A DNA stretch of 64,000 bases, taken from Pararhizobium qamdonense. GTDB taxonomy: Bacteria; Pseudomonadota; Alphaproteobacteria; Rhizobiales; Rhizobiaceae. The first letter of the stretch is position 1. Each line of letters starts with the position of its first letter. Below are positions 44,485 to 52,868 of this stretch, piece by piece. Location: NCBI RefSeq assembly GCF_029277445.1, contig NZ_CP119566.1, positions 2,234,001 through 2,298,000 on the forward strand, in the 5' to 3' direction. A model generated the notes under the pieces. That model ran no database searches and was not told the origin of the DNA. It was given only the letters and a program-made list of their open reading frames with translations. The position numbers were made by a program, and so were the translations under genes.

Positions 44485-45414
44485 ATGACCCACGCTGATC
44501 CCCTGTCTGACGTTCTGGTCCTCACCAGGGCGCGAGGCGTTATGTCAACGGGTCTAAGGGCGTCGGGGAGGTGGGCAATATCCGTCGAAGTGGCCGACGA
44601 TCTCAAATTCAACGCAGTCAGTGAGGGGCAGTGTTTGATCCTCATAGGGGATGCGCCGCCTATGGTCCTGGAAAAGGGCGATTGCTTTTTGATCAGGGGG
44701 CCGCTCAGTTTCGTTTTGACAAACGATCTTGATAGCAGCGTCATTCCTGCGGCCGACGTATTCGCCGATACGACCGATGGTTTTGCCGTTCTGGACAATG
44801 GCGGTATGCCGAGAGTGACGTTCATCGGCGGAAGAATGAACTCCGTCGAAGGGATGGATTTACTCACAACCTCATTGCCGAATTTTTTGGTGCTGAAGTC
44901 AGGCAACAAAGGCGCGTCGACTGTTCATTGGTTGCTCAAGCAGTTGGAGAGCGAAGTCAACGAGGACGCTCCAGGGAAGCAGGTCATGTGCGAACAAATC
45001 ATGCATATGATTTTCGTAGAGATGATCAGGATATGCATTGCGCAAGACAACCGCGGTACAGGATGGCTCAAGGCATTAAGCGATCCGAGAATTGGACCTG
45101 CGCTTCACATGATACACTCAGACGCAAAAAAACAATGGCGACTTGAGGAACTCGCTCTGAAATGCCATCTCTCGCGGTCACAATTCTCGGCAAGGTTCAA
45201 ACGCGCGGTTGGCCTGTCGCCCCTCGACTATCTGCTCCGGTGGAGGATGAACTTGGCGAGACACGCATTGCAAGTTCCTAATGCATCAATATCAAGGGTC
45301 GCGGACCAAGTCGGATATAGCTCTGAGGCAGCCTTCGGTGCCGCTTTCAAACGCGTTTTCGGCGTTTCCCCTGGACGACGTACTCAACAGACTGAGACGC
45401 GGCTTCGGCATTGA
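44485..45414 (+). CDS. AraC-family regulator with cupin sensor domain
   Basis: The 309-residue protein has an N-terminal cupin-type sensor (Cupin_6: LILIGDAPPMVLEKGDCFLI; RGPLSFVLTNDLDSSVIPAA) and a C-terminal AraC domain (LEELALKCHLSRSQFSARFK; VGLSPLDYLLRWRMNLARHA; VADQVGYSSEAAFGAAFKRV). AraC_binding Cupin_6 regulators often control adjacent oxidoreductase genes. The start at 44485 is one of two in-frame ATGs; one at 44449 would add 12 residues. The divergent SDR gene is the likely target. Confidence 0.9.
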   Translation: MTHADPLSDVLVLTRARGVMSTGLRASGRWAISVEVADDLKFNAVSEGQCLILIGDAPPMVLEKGDCFLIRGPLSFVLTNDLDSSVIPAADVFADTTDGFAVLDNGGMPRVTFIGGRMNSVEGMDLLTTSLPNFLVLKSGNKGASTVHWLLKQLESEVNEDAPGKQVMCEQIMHMIFVEMIRICIAQDNRGTGWLKALSDPRIGPALHMIHSDAKKQWRLEELALKCHLSRSQFSARFKRAVGLSPLDYLLRWRMNLARHALQVPNASISRVADQVGYSSEAAFGAAFKRVFGVSPGRRTQQTETRLRH

Positions 45415-45486
45415 ATGGCTACTGCATTGATGAGTCAGCGACATTCCTACAAGCCGCCGCATTACAATGAAGCCCCTTTTCCACTT

Positions 45487-45825
45487 TCATTTAAATGGAA
45501 GGATTTTGGCCGATTTTAAGTTCCTCCTACCCTTTTCCCTGTGATTGAGCGCCTCTTCGTATTGGCTGATGACCTCATGGGCGAGGGAAAGCCGTTTCTC
45601 GTAACGTTCGTGCTGTATTCGTGCTTTGCGTACGCTGATCGTGTTGATAACGACCCCTCCAAGTACCAGGGCGCAACAGATGACGGACGCGAAAAGCAGC
45701 ACCGATATCGTGATGGTAGGTCCTGGCCAAAATTGGACTTCTGGATTCAGGGCACTCAATAAATTGATCGCCTCTTTTTCGAGGGATTGAGAAAAAGTTG
45801 AAATATGATCCCGAGCCATGTGCAT
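45487..45825 (-). CDS. Small membrane protein with coiled C-terminus
   Basis: The 112-residue protein has one strong membrane segment (TITISVLLFASVICCALVLGGVVI, residues about 37-61), flanked by a helical N-terminus and a charged coiled-coil-like tail (RKARIQHERYEKRLSLAHEV). GGAGGA precedes the ATG. There is no recognisable enzymatic motif. It resembles phage-like or accessory single-pass proteins, but I cannot assign it. Confidence 0.6.
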   Translation of the reverse strand: MHMARDHISTFSQSLEKEAINLLSALNPEVQFWPGPTITISVLLFASVICCALVLGGVVINTISVRKARIQHERYEKRLSLAHEVISQYEEALNHREKGRRNLKSAKILPFK

Positions 45826-45922
45826 TCCATCCTCCGGTATTGTTCGTTTCGACGCTCGAAATCAGCGCGGCGTCTTTACGGCAAGGTGCGTGGGAAGTTG
45901 GAGCGGCAATCCCAGACTAAAG

Positions 45923-46468
45923 TCAGTCCGTGACCATCGCAGGTTCAACGGCAGATTCCGTGCGTGACGGAATTTTCCGCCATTCATAAAAATGGCTTCC
46001 AGTTCCGTGATCGTGGACTAATATATCGCCATCGACTTCAACCGAGAATTCTGCATGGACTGGGTCTTCGAAGCCCGCGAACATCATGCGCTGCTCAAAT
46101 ATGTCAGACCCGCTCAGGAAGGATATCTCAAACATCGCGACCGTAGCATCCCAGTGTGCAATCAAAGCTGGGTTGCGACCGCGACCGAGTGCTCGTTCTG
46201 AGTAAGCGAATATCTGAGGAAGGCCGAAGAACCGGTCAACTTCCTTTGTCACCCGGTCGTCGGTGTCCGGCTGCCAGTCGGTCGACGATATAGGACCGCT
46301 CCAGGCCTTTTCTGAAGGTGGGTCGCCAAAAAATCCGACGCTTCGATAACCATAGCCATTCCGACAGATAGCGATTTGGATGCGCGCTTTTGCTTCTCGA
46401 TCACGTCGTTTGCAGCGAATAGTCGTCTGAAGTTGTTGGATGTAATCATTGTAAGCGGTTATCGGCAT
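45923..46468 (-). CDS. Hypothetical protein
   Basis: The 181-residue protein starts MPITAYNDYIQQLQTTIRCK and has a strongly basic N-terminus (KRRDREAKARIQIAICRNGY) and an acidic, Trp-containing tail. The ATG follows GGAGG by 7 nt. It overlaps the end of the 46459-47061 gene by 10 bp on the same strand, so the two form a pair. There is no signal or membrane segment and I do not recognise it. Confidence 0.6.
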   Translation of the reverse strand: MPITAYNDYIQQLQTTIRCKRRDREAKARIQIAICRNGYGYRSVGFFGDPPSEKAWSGPISSTDWQPDTDDRVTKEVDRFFGLPQIFAYSERALGRGRNPALIAHWDATVAMFEISFLSGSDIFEQRMMFAGFEDPVHAEFSVEVDGDILVHDHGTGSHFYEWRKIPSRTESAVEPAMVTD

Positions 46469-47061
46469 GATGGTGCCTCCAAAATCGAAGACTTCGCGTG
46501 CTCTGCGCGTTGCAGTGCCGCCGGTTGGACAATTTGGTCCTTGCCGCTTCGATTGGCGTGCGGATTATCCCGATCTGCCAGCGCATTTGACGCGGTCTCA
46601 AGAAGGTTTGCAAAGCTGGAAGTCTCAATGCCATCTGCGCTATTTAATAACCGGATCAGGGGGTCCCCGAGGGCCTGAGAAATCGTCAGATCATCAATTG
46701 ACTGCGCATGCCGGTAGTAGCTTGGTCGCAAAACCAGGAAGTCGCCTGTCGGGGACGACGCCAATTCCAAATCATTATATGACCAGTTTTGAACGACGTC
46801 TTCTGGCAAGCCAAGTTTGGCAGCGGCAAGAGAGAATTCTTCAGCGACTGCCTGGAGTGCACACCAAATAAGCTTGGACTGCTCCTCTGCATTCGGTGCG
46901 CTGGTATCACTTACGGTAATACCGTCGAACGCGCGTGCGGAAAATTGTTCCCGTCGAGCATAATCTTCTTCGAAATTTTCGTTGGTATTGAAACACTGGA
47001 GATCGGTACGCGCTCTACTTAGGATGGTCAGCAATCTCTGAAAACAACTAACCTGAAACAT
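46459..47061 (-). CDS. Hypothetical protein
   Basis: The 200-residue protein is soluble and helical (EEQSKLIWCALQAVAEEFSL; LAAAKLGLPEDVVQNWSYND), with a disordered Ser/Asn/Arg tail. Overlap with the next gene indicates an operon. No motif is recognisable. It may be a chaperone-like or immunity partner of the 45923 product, but this is only based on the tight arrangement. Confidence 0.55.
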   Translation of the reverse strand: MFQVSCFQRLLTILSRARTDLQCFNTNENFEEDYARREQFSARAFDGITVSDTSAPNAEEQSKLIWCALQAVAEEFSLAAAKLGLPEDVVQNWSYNDLELASSPTGDFLVLRPSYYRHAQSIDDLTISQALGDPLIRLLNSADGIETSSFANLLETASNALADRDNPHANRSGKDQIVQPAALQRAEHAKSSILEAPSCR

Positions 47062-47254
47062 CTTCTAATCCCGGAGCTATACTGAAATGGACGATATCTC
47101 AGAGCATCCGGCGGCGTTAGCATACTTAAGTGCACCTATCTTCCAGAGCCAGCGCCATTAAGTTGGTCTCGTTGCCCACGATCTCCTCCCGGGCAACTGC
47201 GATGAACTCGGCGTTTCCCCTGCGCCGAGCCGCGCGGATCGCTGATCCGCTATT

Positions 47255-47288
47255 GGGCCGTCTTCAGCCGCCGAAGACGGCCCTTTTT
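47255..47288 (+). terminator. Strong hairpin terminator with no clear upstream gene
   Basis: GGGCCGTCTTC (47255-47265) pairs perfectly with GAAGACGGCCC (47273-47283), followed by TTTTT. It would end a plus-strand transcript, yet no confident plus-strand gene lies upstream; a tiny frame at 47086-47160 or a noncoding RNA may be the source. Confidence 0.75.
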
Positions 47289-47354
47289 GCGAATTGTCGG
47301 GGACTCGACCATAATGTGGTGCATTCACTTGGTCGCGTTCCGGCAAAGGACCAG

Positions 47355-47903
47355 CTATATCGTTGGCCGGATACAAAGACTCTTGCGGCGCACGCTCAAT
47401 ACTTCCGTCGGCAGCACTCCTAGGATGCTGGGGTTTGCAGCCCCGCGCTGTAATGCTGCGAGGGTGAAGTGCCGTCTGATCAGGGGGAAATTCACCAGAA
47501 TTCCACAGTCGCCATCGGTTTTCTCCAGCATCTCCGCCAAAAACTCGGTTTTAAATGCGATACCAAAATAAACGTGGTGGTTGGCGTCACGCCATGTCGG
47601 ATCGATGACTGTGCCAGAACGGTCTACAAGCCAAGCGTGCTGGATGGGAATTGGAAGCTCAGGCTCAATTGCGTAGCCTTCTGCATACATCAGATCGCTA
47701 TTGGTCAGAGCGTAGGCAGTTGCATTTGCGTAACAATTTTTGGCCTGCCCGAATCTTAGTCCAGGTTGCGCAACGTCAGCCGACAGGAAATTGATACCGA
47801 GCCGCCGGAGTGCTTGGCTGGGACCAAATACCCTCTCAGCCTCGGCAAGGCCATGCACAAATTCCGTCAAATGCTGGATCAGGTCAATTTCGACTTCGGT
47901 CAT
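47355..47903 (-). CDS. Papain/transglutaminase-like protein with Cys-His-Asp triad
   Basis: The 182-residue protein shows the pattern AKNCYANATAYAL (Cys), IPIQHAWLVDRSGTVIDPTW (His then Asp) and HHVYFGIAFKTEF. This order of Cys, His and Asp matches the transglutaminase/NlpC-type catalytic triad, and the segments YAEGYAIEP and HAWLVD support a cysteine-hydrolase fold. Such small proteins occur in accessory and phage DNA. Substrate and cell location are unknown; no signal peptide was seen. The ribosome site is weak. Confidence 0.65.
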   Translation of the reverse strand: MTEVEIDLIQHLTEFVHGLAEAERVFGPSQALRRLGINFLSADVAQPGLRFGQAKNCYANATAYALTNSDLMYAEGYAIEPELPIPIQHAWLVDRSGTVIDPTWRDANHHVYFGIAFKTEFLAEMLEKTDGDCGILVNFPLIRRHFTLAALQRGAANPSILGVLPTEVLSVRRKSLCIRPTI

Positions 47904-48046
47904 GTTTGGTCTATTTCGGTGATCTTATTTAAATGAGACTGCCATTCCGATATCGTGTCAAGACACCCGGCAAATCGCCTCAGTCTTGAAGGCAAACCCC
48001 ATCTGGCTGATATTCTTCTAGCCAACGCAGAAGAACGGGAAAGGCT

Positions 48047-48526
48047 ATGATGCACGAACTCGACCGGGCCATTGAAATCGCAATGGAGGCGCATGCGGGG
48101 CAGACCGATAAAACAGGAGAGCCCTATTATCTCCATTGCAACCGCGTAGCAGCGGCGGTTTCCACAATTGCTGAGAAGACGGTAGCCTATTTGCATGATG
48201 CCGTGGAAAAAACCGACGATTGGTCGATTGAGCGACTCAAGGCGGAGGGTTTCTCTGACGTAATCGTCTCGGCTGTCGACGCCCTCACGAAGCGCGAGGG
48301 CGAGAGTGATCAAGCATTTGTGCGCCGCGCGGGGTCAAATCGTCTTGCTAGACCCGTGAAGGAAGCCGATCTGAAGGACAACCTTGGCCAAGCCGAGGCG
48401 ACTGGGCTCGACCCGGCGAAGTATGTTGAGGGCTTAAAAACGTTGAGCGAGACCGGTAGCGCTGAACCGCCCGACGACGGACATGATGTTCAGGATGACG
48501 AGCCGCCTTGCGAGGGAAGGGCTTAA
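48047..48526 (+). CDS. HD-domain (p)ppGpp hydrolase-like protein
   Basis: The 159-residue protein carries an HD-hydrolase pattern of the RelA/SpoT-N (MESH1-like) type: AHAGQTDKTGEPYYLHCNRV, AYLHDAVEKTDD, VSAVDALTKREGESDQAFVR and VKEADLKDNLGQA. Metal-binding His and Asp residues (YLHD and LKDN) are present. It probably hydrolyses (p)ppGpp or a nucleotide analogue. Its 3' part, which is Gly/Asp-rich, overlaps a minus-strand gene (48348-48758), so the real end may be shorter or frameshifted. The start has GGAAAG. Confidence 0.75.
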   Translation: MMHELDRAIEIAMEAHAGQTDKTGEPYYLHCNRVAAAVSTIAEKTVAYLHDAVEKTDDWSIERLKAEGFSDVIVSAVDALTKREGESDQAFVRRAGSNRLARPVKEADLKDNLGQAEATGLDPAKYVEGLKTLSETGSAEPPDDGHDVQDDEPPCEGRA

Positions 48527-48758
48527 TTGAATGATCCCCAGCCGGTAACTCCGCCTTTTTCTGTACGCCGAGATCATCGGGGAACGCTTGGTCTTCGAAC
48601 CAGAGATTGTCGACCAGGTCACCGAGAGACTCGATCACCTGCTGGCGGGACCACCCGGCTTCCATGGCCTCGTCAATCATGGCCAGAAACGACGGCTCCA
48701 GCGCCTCCTGACATTCCAAATTGTCATCTTTCGGATTTTTGTTTGGTGTTTTCATCAT
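48348..48758 (-). CDS. Small rhizobial protein overlapping the HD gene
   Basis: From the ATG at 48758 (GGAGG upstream) the N-terminus reads MMKTPNKNPKDDNLECQEAL, then EPSFLAMIDEAMEAGWSRQQ, a pattern typical of short rhizobial proteins. After about residue 75 the composition becomes Arg/His/Pro-rich and antisense to the HD gene, so the true end may lie earlier, after a frameshift. The function is unknown. Convergent 178-bp overlap with 48047-48526. Confidence 0.5.
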   Translation of the reverse strand: MMKTPNKNPKDDNLECQEALEPSFLAMIDEAMEAGWSRQQVIESLGDLVDNLWFEDQAFPDDLGVQKKAELPAGDHSIKPFPRKAARHPEHHVRRRAVQRYRSRSTFLSPQHTSPGRAQSPRLGQGCPSDRLPSRV

Positions 48759-48997
48759 GGGAAATCCTCCATTTCGCTCAGAACTCGGAGGCGATGTGGT
48801 TAGTTCCAGCATGCGACAATGCCCTTCAAACAGGCCATTACTTGCCGGTCTCGTGCCCGCGAAAATCGGGTACGTACCTCACGAAATCCGTCACGAATCC
48901 GTCTTGTGCGGCTGTTAGTTTTCGCTGAGAATGCTTTTGCGGAGGTCGCGAGGAGGCGGCGTTTCGCCAAGAGTGTCAGTTCCTTGGGAGGAAAATG

Positions 48998-49195
48998 ATG
49001 CATATTTCCGATACCGCAATACCGCCAAAAGACCTAACCATGCTGCAGACGGTTCTGGATGCTTGGTGCAGGCAGCAACGCATATTACGCCGTGACGCAA
49101 CGGCGGAAGCCAAAATATTGATCAGCGAATACAAGCGCGGCAATCGCTCGCAGATAGAATTGATCGATGCTCTCATCAGTCGGGCGACGCACTAA
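48998..49195 (+). CDS. Small hypothetical protein
   Basis: The 65-residue protein reads MHISDTAIPPKDLTMLQTVL, then DAWCRQQRILRRDATAEAKI and LISEYKRGNRSQIELIDALI. A GGGAGGAAA site lies just upstream. A degenerate copy of the core is at 4255-4345, so this is a duplicated family in the replicon. It is soluble and charged. A strong terminator follows 25 bp downstream. Confidence 0.7.
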   Translation: MHISDTAIPPKDLTMLQTVLDAWCRQQRILRRDATAEAKILISEYKRGNRSQIELIDALISRATH

Positions 49196-49220
49196 AGCCA
49201 CTGCGCATCGACCAGAAAAA

Positions 49221-49244
49221 CCCGGCCAAACAGCCGGGTTTTTT
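49221..49244 (+). terminator. Rho-independent terminator
   Basis: CCCGGC CAAACA GCCGGG with six T residues after it forms a perfect 6-bp stem terminator downstream of the 48998 gene. Confidence 0.85.
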
Positions 49245-49696
49245 CGTAGACGGTAATGCAACTGGGCGGGCACAGTACCAAAATTCCAACTTTTAGCCAT
49301 CGCCGCTCCAAGCTGTGCTGCCACCAGAGCAGCGGTACTGCCGCTTATGCGTGGGAGTTTCGGCCGATATCCGCGAGCAACTCTCCAAGGGTACTGTCCT
49401 GTAACCGCATCTGGAGCCTTTCAAAGTGGCTGCGACTTTGTCGTGTCCCATGGCCTATAATTCACTGAAAGATGGTCATGGTCCACATTACTGCCAAGCC
49501 GTCGTAAGCGGCCCCGACGAACTGTGAACTGGGTCGGTATCGGAACAGGCAGACCCGAAATCCTGGATAACATCTCGGGTGAGGGCGCGGCGATCTGTGT
49601 GTTGGCACGCTGACCAACTGGGTATGCGCCAACGACCTCTCGCTGTCGCGCTTCCTGGGATTGCCTCCTTTGGGCTCTTAACGGTGGCGATACGCC
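49245..49696. other. Intergenic stretch with no intact gene
   Basis: About 450 bp without a supported gene. The later part may belong to the decayed MFS gene that is readable from 49697, as short out-of-frame hydrophobic strings occur, but I could not align them convincingly. Confidence 0.4.
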
Positions 49697-49846
49697 GCCC
49701 ACCCAATTATCGCGCTTGTTGGCTACGCCCTCATTGCCATCGGCTGCTCGTCCGTTTATCCACTTGCTATCTCTGCCACCGCACAGCGGACGGATCGTCC
49801 TTCGCCGGTTAACGTTGCGGGCCTCGGCAACTTGTTGCAGCCCTGA
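49697..49846 (+). pseudogene. Remnant of an MFS transporter
   Basis: One frame reads AHPIIALVGYALIAIGCSSV, then YPLAISATAQRTDRPSPVNV and AGLGNLL before a stop at 49844-49846. The string SATAQRTDRP..VNVA with the preceding helix is typical of an MFS transporter loop in Rhizobiaceae. Only about 50 codons are readable, so the gene is a fragment left by deletion or recombination. Confidence 0.5.
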
Positions 49847-49858
49847 TAGAGCCTGGCG

Positions 49859-50014
49859 CTAACACCCGATACATGTTGCAGTAAAGGCGTTGATGAATTC
49901 CACCAGATGCGCATTGCCTTCAATTGTGCCGTTGTAAGGGAGATATCCGACGTCATCGAGCTTGTCGGTGAGGTCTTGGCAGAAATGAGCGAGGAGCGCT
50001 TCTGCATTGGTCAT
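49859..50014 (-). CDS. Small hypothetical protein (51 residues)
   Basis: From the ATG at 50014, with AGGAG 7 nt upstream, the product reads MTNAEALLAHFCQDLTDKLD, DVGYLPYNGTIEGNAHLVEF and INAFTATCIGC. It has three cysteines, two near the C-terminus (CIGC). No family is known to me. The ribosome site and amino-acid-like composition support a real gene. Confidence 0.55.
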   Translation of the reverse strand: MTNAEALLAHFCQDLTDKLDDVGYLPYNGTIEGNAHLVEFINAFTATCIGC

Positions 50015-50109
50015 ACCGCGTCTCCTAAACGCGTTTCAATACCCATGATTGGCCGACAGATTGTCGGCGGCCTGTGCTCGACCGACACTTTAAATAGTTG
50101 ACTTGTAAC

Positions 50110-50370
50110 TCAGTTTTGCGGAACATCCCGCGCAGCGGCTTCGGACAGCATGTTTGTGGCACCGCATTTATGGCAGTCACAAACGACATTCTTGTTGTCC
50201 TGCCCATAAAAATAGATTTGCGCGGACTTTTGGCTGATGCCTTTGATGATTTCGGCTCCGCACTGGCCGCAGACCATCACGCTATCGGTCGGTGCTTCAA
50301 CTGTAAAATTAGATGGATGTTTTACATCTGTCTCAGGGTTAAACGTCACGCATTTCGCTTTGTATTTCAT
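50110..50370 (-). CDS. Small zinc-ribbon-like protein
   Basis: The 86-residue protein has two knuckles, CGQCGAEI and CDCHKCGA, forming a four-Cys zinc ribbon, with a hydrophobic Phe/Tyr strand between (SAQIYFYGQDNKNVV). TAGGAGATGTGT precedes the ATG at 50370. It probably binds nucleic acid or another protein. It stands alone on the minus strand. Confidence 0.7.
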   Translation of the reverse strand: MKYKAKCVTFNPETDVKHPSNFTVEAPTDSVMVCGQCGAEIIKGISQKSAQIYFYGQDNKNVVCDCHKCGATNMLSEAAARDVPQN

Positions 50371-50539
50371 ACACATCTCCTAGTTTCCGAATACTAAGAT
50401 TTTACTCTGAAAAGTTGATCTGGTCGAGAAAAAGTTGGAATCGGCTCAAACCGTAACCGGGGGGTAAGGTGGCTTGTCTATCACAAGGGACCTCTAACCA
50501 TTTACGGCTAGAAGTTGCCAAACAACCGGAGAAACACGG

Positions 50540-51055
50540 ATGCGACGCATCGCTTTAGCAGCTACCATCATCACCACTTTGATTTCGTCAGAGACCTCGG
50601 CCGCCTGGTTTGCGCGGCTCGACAGCGCGGGGAAGCTGGTGGTCACAGGTGTTGCCACCAATCCCGACGCGACCAGCACAGCCATTTATCTAACGTGCAA
50701 TGGCAACCGTCTCGATATCGAGGTTCTGACCGTGATGAACGCTAAACCGGACGAGCTGACCTACTTCGAAGGAACCAAGATACTTTTCGGTTACAAGGTC
50801 AAAGGTCGACAGAAGGAATTGGGTGTCGATGCCGAACCTGTCGTCTCAGCAGGAGGGGCGCTTTCCATCCGCGCTAATCTGACGCCAGAGCAATCGGCGG
50901 CAATAGCGGACTCCATCGGTCGAGGTTATCGTCTCGATGTAGCTGTCGTACATCCAGAGCTGGGCGACGATAAGGGATTTAAAGCTGTCATGTCAGAAGG
51001 CTTTACGACGGCGACCCTGGCGATGGCTGAGGGCTGCCCTGGGCTTGGCATTTAA
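50540..51055 (+). CDS. Secreted hypothetical protein
   Basis: The 171-residue protein has a signal peptide (MRRIALAATIITTLISSETS) followed by a mature domain rich in beta strands (KLVVTGVATNPDATSTAIYL; ILFGYKVKGRQKELGVDAEP) with one Cys (LTCNGN) and a second near the end (GCPGLGI), perhaps a disulfide. GGAG precedes the ATG. The fold is unknown to me. It lies before a broken secreted gene of similar style. Confidence 0.65.
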   Translation: MRRIALAATIITTLISSETSAAWFARLDSAGKLVVTGVATNPDATSTAIYLTCNGNRLDIEVLTVMNAKPDELTYFEGTKILFGYKVKGRQKELGVDAEPVVSAGGALSIRANLTPEQSAAIADSIGRGYRLDVAVVHPELGDDKGFKAVMSEGFTTATLAMAEGCPGLGI

Positions 51056-51097
51056 CCGCGTCGAACAGATTGAGAGCTGCTCGAATTCGGAGCCAGC

Positions 51098-51604
51098 ATG
51101 AATACGATACTGACCACAGGGTGCATGATTGTAGCATGCGCGAGTGTGGCTTCGGCACAGACGAAGCTGCAGGACTAGAGCGGAAGCTACCTGTGCAAGC
51201 TGACCGCGAGTGCTGGGCTGCGGCTGAATAAGGAATTGCAGACCTGGAATGGTGTGATCTTCGATGTCCGAGACAGCTCGTTGCTGATGAAAATCACCAA
51301 CACCGACAAAATAAGCAGCTCGAAAATCTACTCTGAATTCGGCGAATATTCCGTGGCTTTCAAAGATTTTGGATCGACAGGCAACGCACAGAACTGTGTG
51401 AGCAACTATCCCAGCGCCACGTTCAGTGATGAGGTGCCGGTGATCGAAGGGCGACTGGAATGCAACTACTTCGGCACCACGTATCGCGTCAACCTTCAAA
51501 TGAACCGCATCCAGATCACGTTTGACGGCGGATATATGGAGGATTTGAAGGAAAATCAGGACACGCCCTACATCGCGGTCGGAGTTGCGATAAGGTTTAA
51601 CCGG
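51098..51604 (+). pseudogene. Secreted protein gene interrupted by an in-frame stop
   Basis: The frame begins MNTILTTGCMIVACASVASA, a signal peptide, and meets TAG at 51176-51178, 26 codons in. The same frame then continues as SGSYLCKLTASAGLRLNKEL and on to about 51600 with normal protein composition (ISSSKIYSEFGEYSVAFKDF; SATFSDEVPVIEGRLECNYF). Past 51600 it reads antisense through the next gene, so the original stop is also missing. Two defects suggest a true pseudogene. Confidence 0.7.
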
Positions 51605-52216
51605 CTACCTTGTCCGACTTCTCCTGTTTTTCTCCCACGGCTTCTTTTCCAGCCAGTCCATCATGACTTCGAAAGCTGCATATTTGGCCTCATCGGACGT
51701 CTTATACCGACGCTCGGAATCCCTTTTATATTCCGTCGCTCTATGCCTGATCGTTGCACTCCAAAAGGAGTCATTGGGATAGACGCTGATCGAAAGGCCA
51801 TCCGTTCGGAGATATTCTCCGCCATAGGTAAAGGACGACCGCCACCGTCTGGAAAGCCATTTATCGCGCCTTTTGGCCTTGTTCCGATATCGCACTTCAC
51901 GCTGACGAGCCCGGTCCAGGTCCTCTTCCATGTGACCGGCACAAACGCAGCCTACCTTGAGGTCGTCCGGATAATCCTCGTGTCGCATGACGTGGACGAA
52001 CATGACGCGCTGCTTCTCGCACATCTCACAGACATGGTCTTGCTCACCCGACTTGTAATAGTCGACGACATGCCACCCCCTGTGAGGCACCCCTGGCTCT
52101 GACCATTTCCCGCCCCCTGGCGTGACATCAGGATTTTCATATGCCCCGTCTGCCTGTTCTTGCGGCGTCAGAATCTGCTTCAGTAGACGTGTCCAAGGAC
52201 TGTCGATGACATCCAT
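51605..52216 (-). CDS. Hypothetical protein with Cys cluster
   Basis: The 203-residue protein starts at the ATG at 52216 (AGGAG 7 nt upstream). It contains CEMCEKQRVMFVHVMRHEDY and then VGCVCAGHMEEDLDRA, a four-Cys/His arrangement typical of a zinc site. A basic linker follows (RNKAKRRDKWLSRRWRSS), then a strand-rich part (SISVYPNDSFWSATIRH) and a helical tail. I recognise the CEMC...VGCVCAGHME pattern from accessory genes of rhizobia, with unknown function. Its open frame extends further upstream, but that extension lacks homology-like features. Confidence 0.7.
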   Translation of the reverse strand: MDVIDSPWTRLLKQILTPQEQADGAYENPDVTPGGGKWSEPGVPHRGWHVVDYYKSGEQDHVCEMCEKQRVMFVHVMRHEDYPDDLKVGCVCAGHMEEDLDRARQREVRYRNKAKRRDKWLSRRWRSSFTYGGEYLRTDGLSISVYPNDSFWSATIRHRATEYKRDSERRYKTSDEAKYAAFEVMMDWLEKKPWEKNRRSRTR

Positions 52217-52310
52217 AATAATGCTCCTCATCGTTGAGTGCATGATGCTACAACCTGAATGGTTGGCAACGCAGAATCCTGCTAGGCCGCAGGTGCGACA
52301 GGGGATTTGT

Positions 52311-52868
52311 GTGAAGAATATAGCAGTAATCGTCGCGACGACTGTGTGCATGCTGAGTGGGACGGCGTTGATGGCGCAAGAAGGTGCGGCACCTACAGCA
52401 GAGGGACTGCTCGAAAACGTCTGTATTGGTGGTAGGCTCGACGAAAACCTCTTGGAGCCATATGTCCAGCAGACCGCCGAATTTTTCAAAATGAACGTCA
52501 CCAAGCTGACGCCGGACATGCTCGCGACAGTCAATCCGGATGCAACGTCTGGGTGGGCAATTTCAGATCAAAAGCAATCATTCGTCATCGCATTCGCGCG
52601 CAAGACGGTTGATGGCTACTCAAGCGCCAGTTGCTCGGTCGCCACGGAGGCTGGCGATGAAGCTGCCGATGCAGTCCAGACCTTTATCCAGACCAAATAC
52701 CCAGTCCGGAAGATTGCTGATCAACAGCAGGGAAACTCGACCATCACGGCGTACCGCGCTGAGTTGCTTGGCTTCGCCACTCCGAAGAATTTCAGCGTTC
52801 AGCGCGTGCATGCCGGTGGCGGGCTCTCAGGCATGCTCATGGTATCGTTTTTCGACAGTGGTCCGTGA
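52311..52868 (+). CDS. Secreted hypothetical protein
   Basis: The 185-residue protein uses a GTG start at 52311 (GGGGA upstream), which gives a proper signal peptide (MKNIAVIVATTVCMLSGTAL, cleavage after MA). The mature part has two cysteines (ENVCIGGRL; SASCSVAT), a helical region (YVQQTAEFFKMNVTKLTPDM) and strands (QSFVIAFARKTVDGYSSA). No family is known to me. It is divergent from the 51605 gene. Confidence 0.65.
   Translation: MKNIAVIVATTVCMLSGTALMAQEGAAPTAEGLLENVCIGGRLDENLLEPYVQQTAEFFKMNVTKLTPDMLATVNPDATSGWAISDQKQSFVIAFARKTVDGYSSASCSVATEAGDEAADAVQTFIQTKYPVRKIADQQQGNSTITAYRAELLGFATPKNFSVQRVHAGGGLSGMLMVSFFDSGP

Noticed and set aside
51236..52102. Long plus-strand continuation after 51604
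   Set aside because: It reads antisense through the better supported minus-strand Cys-cluster gene and has no protein-like pattern there.
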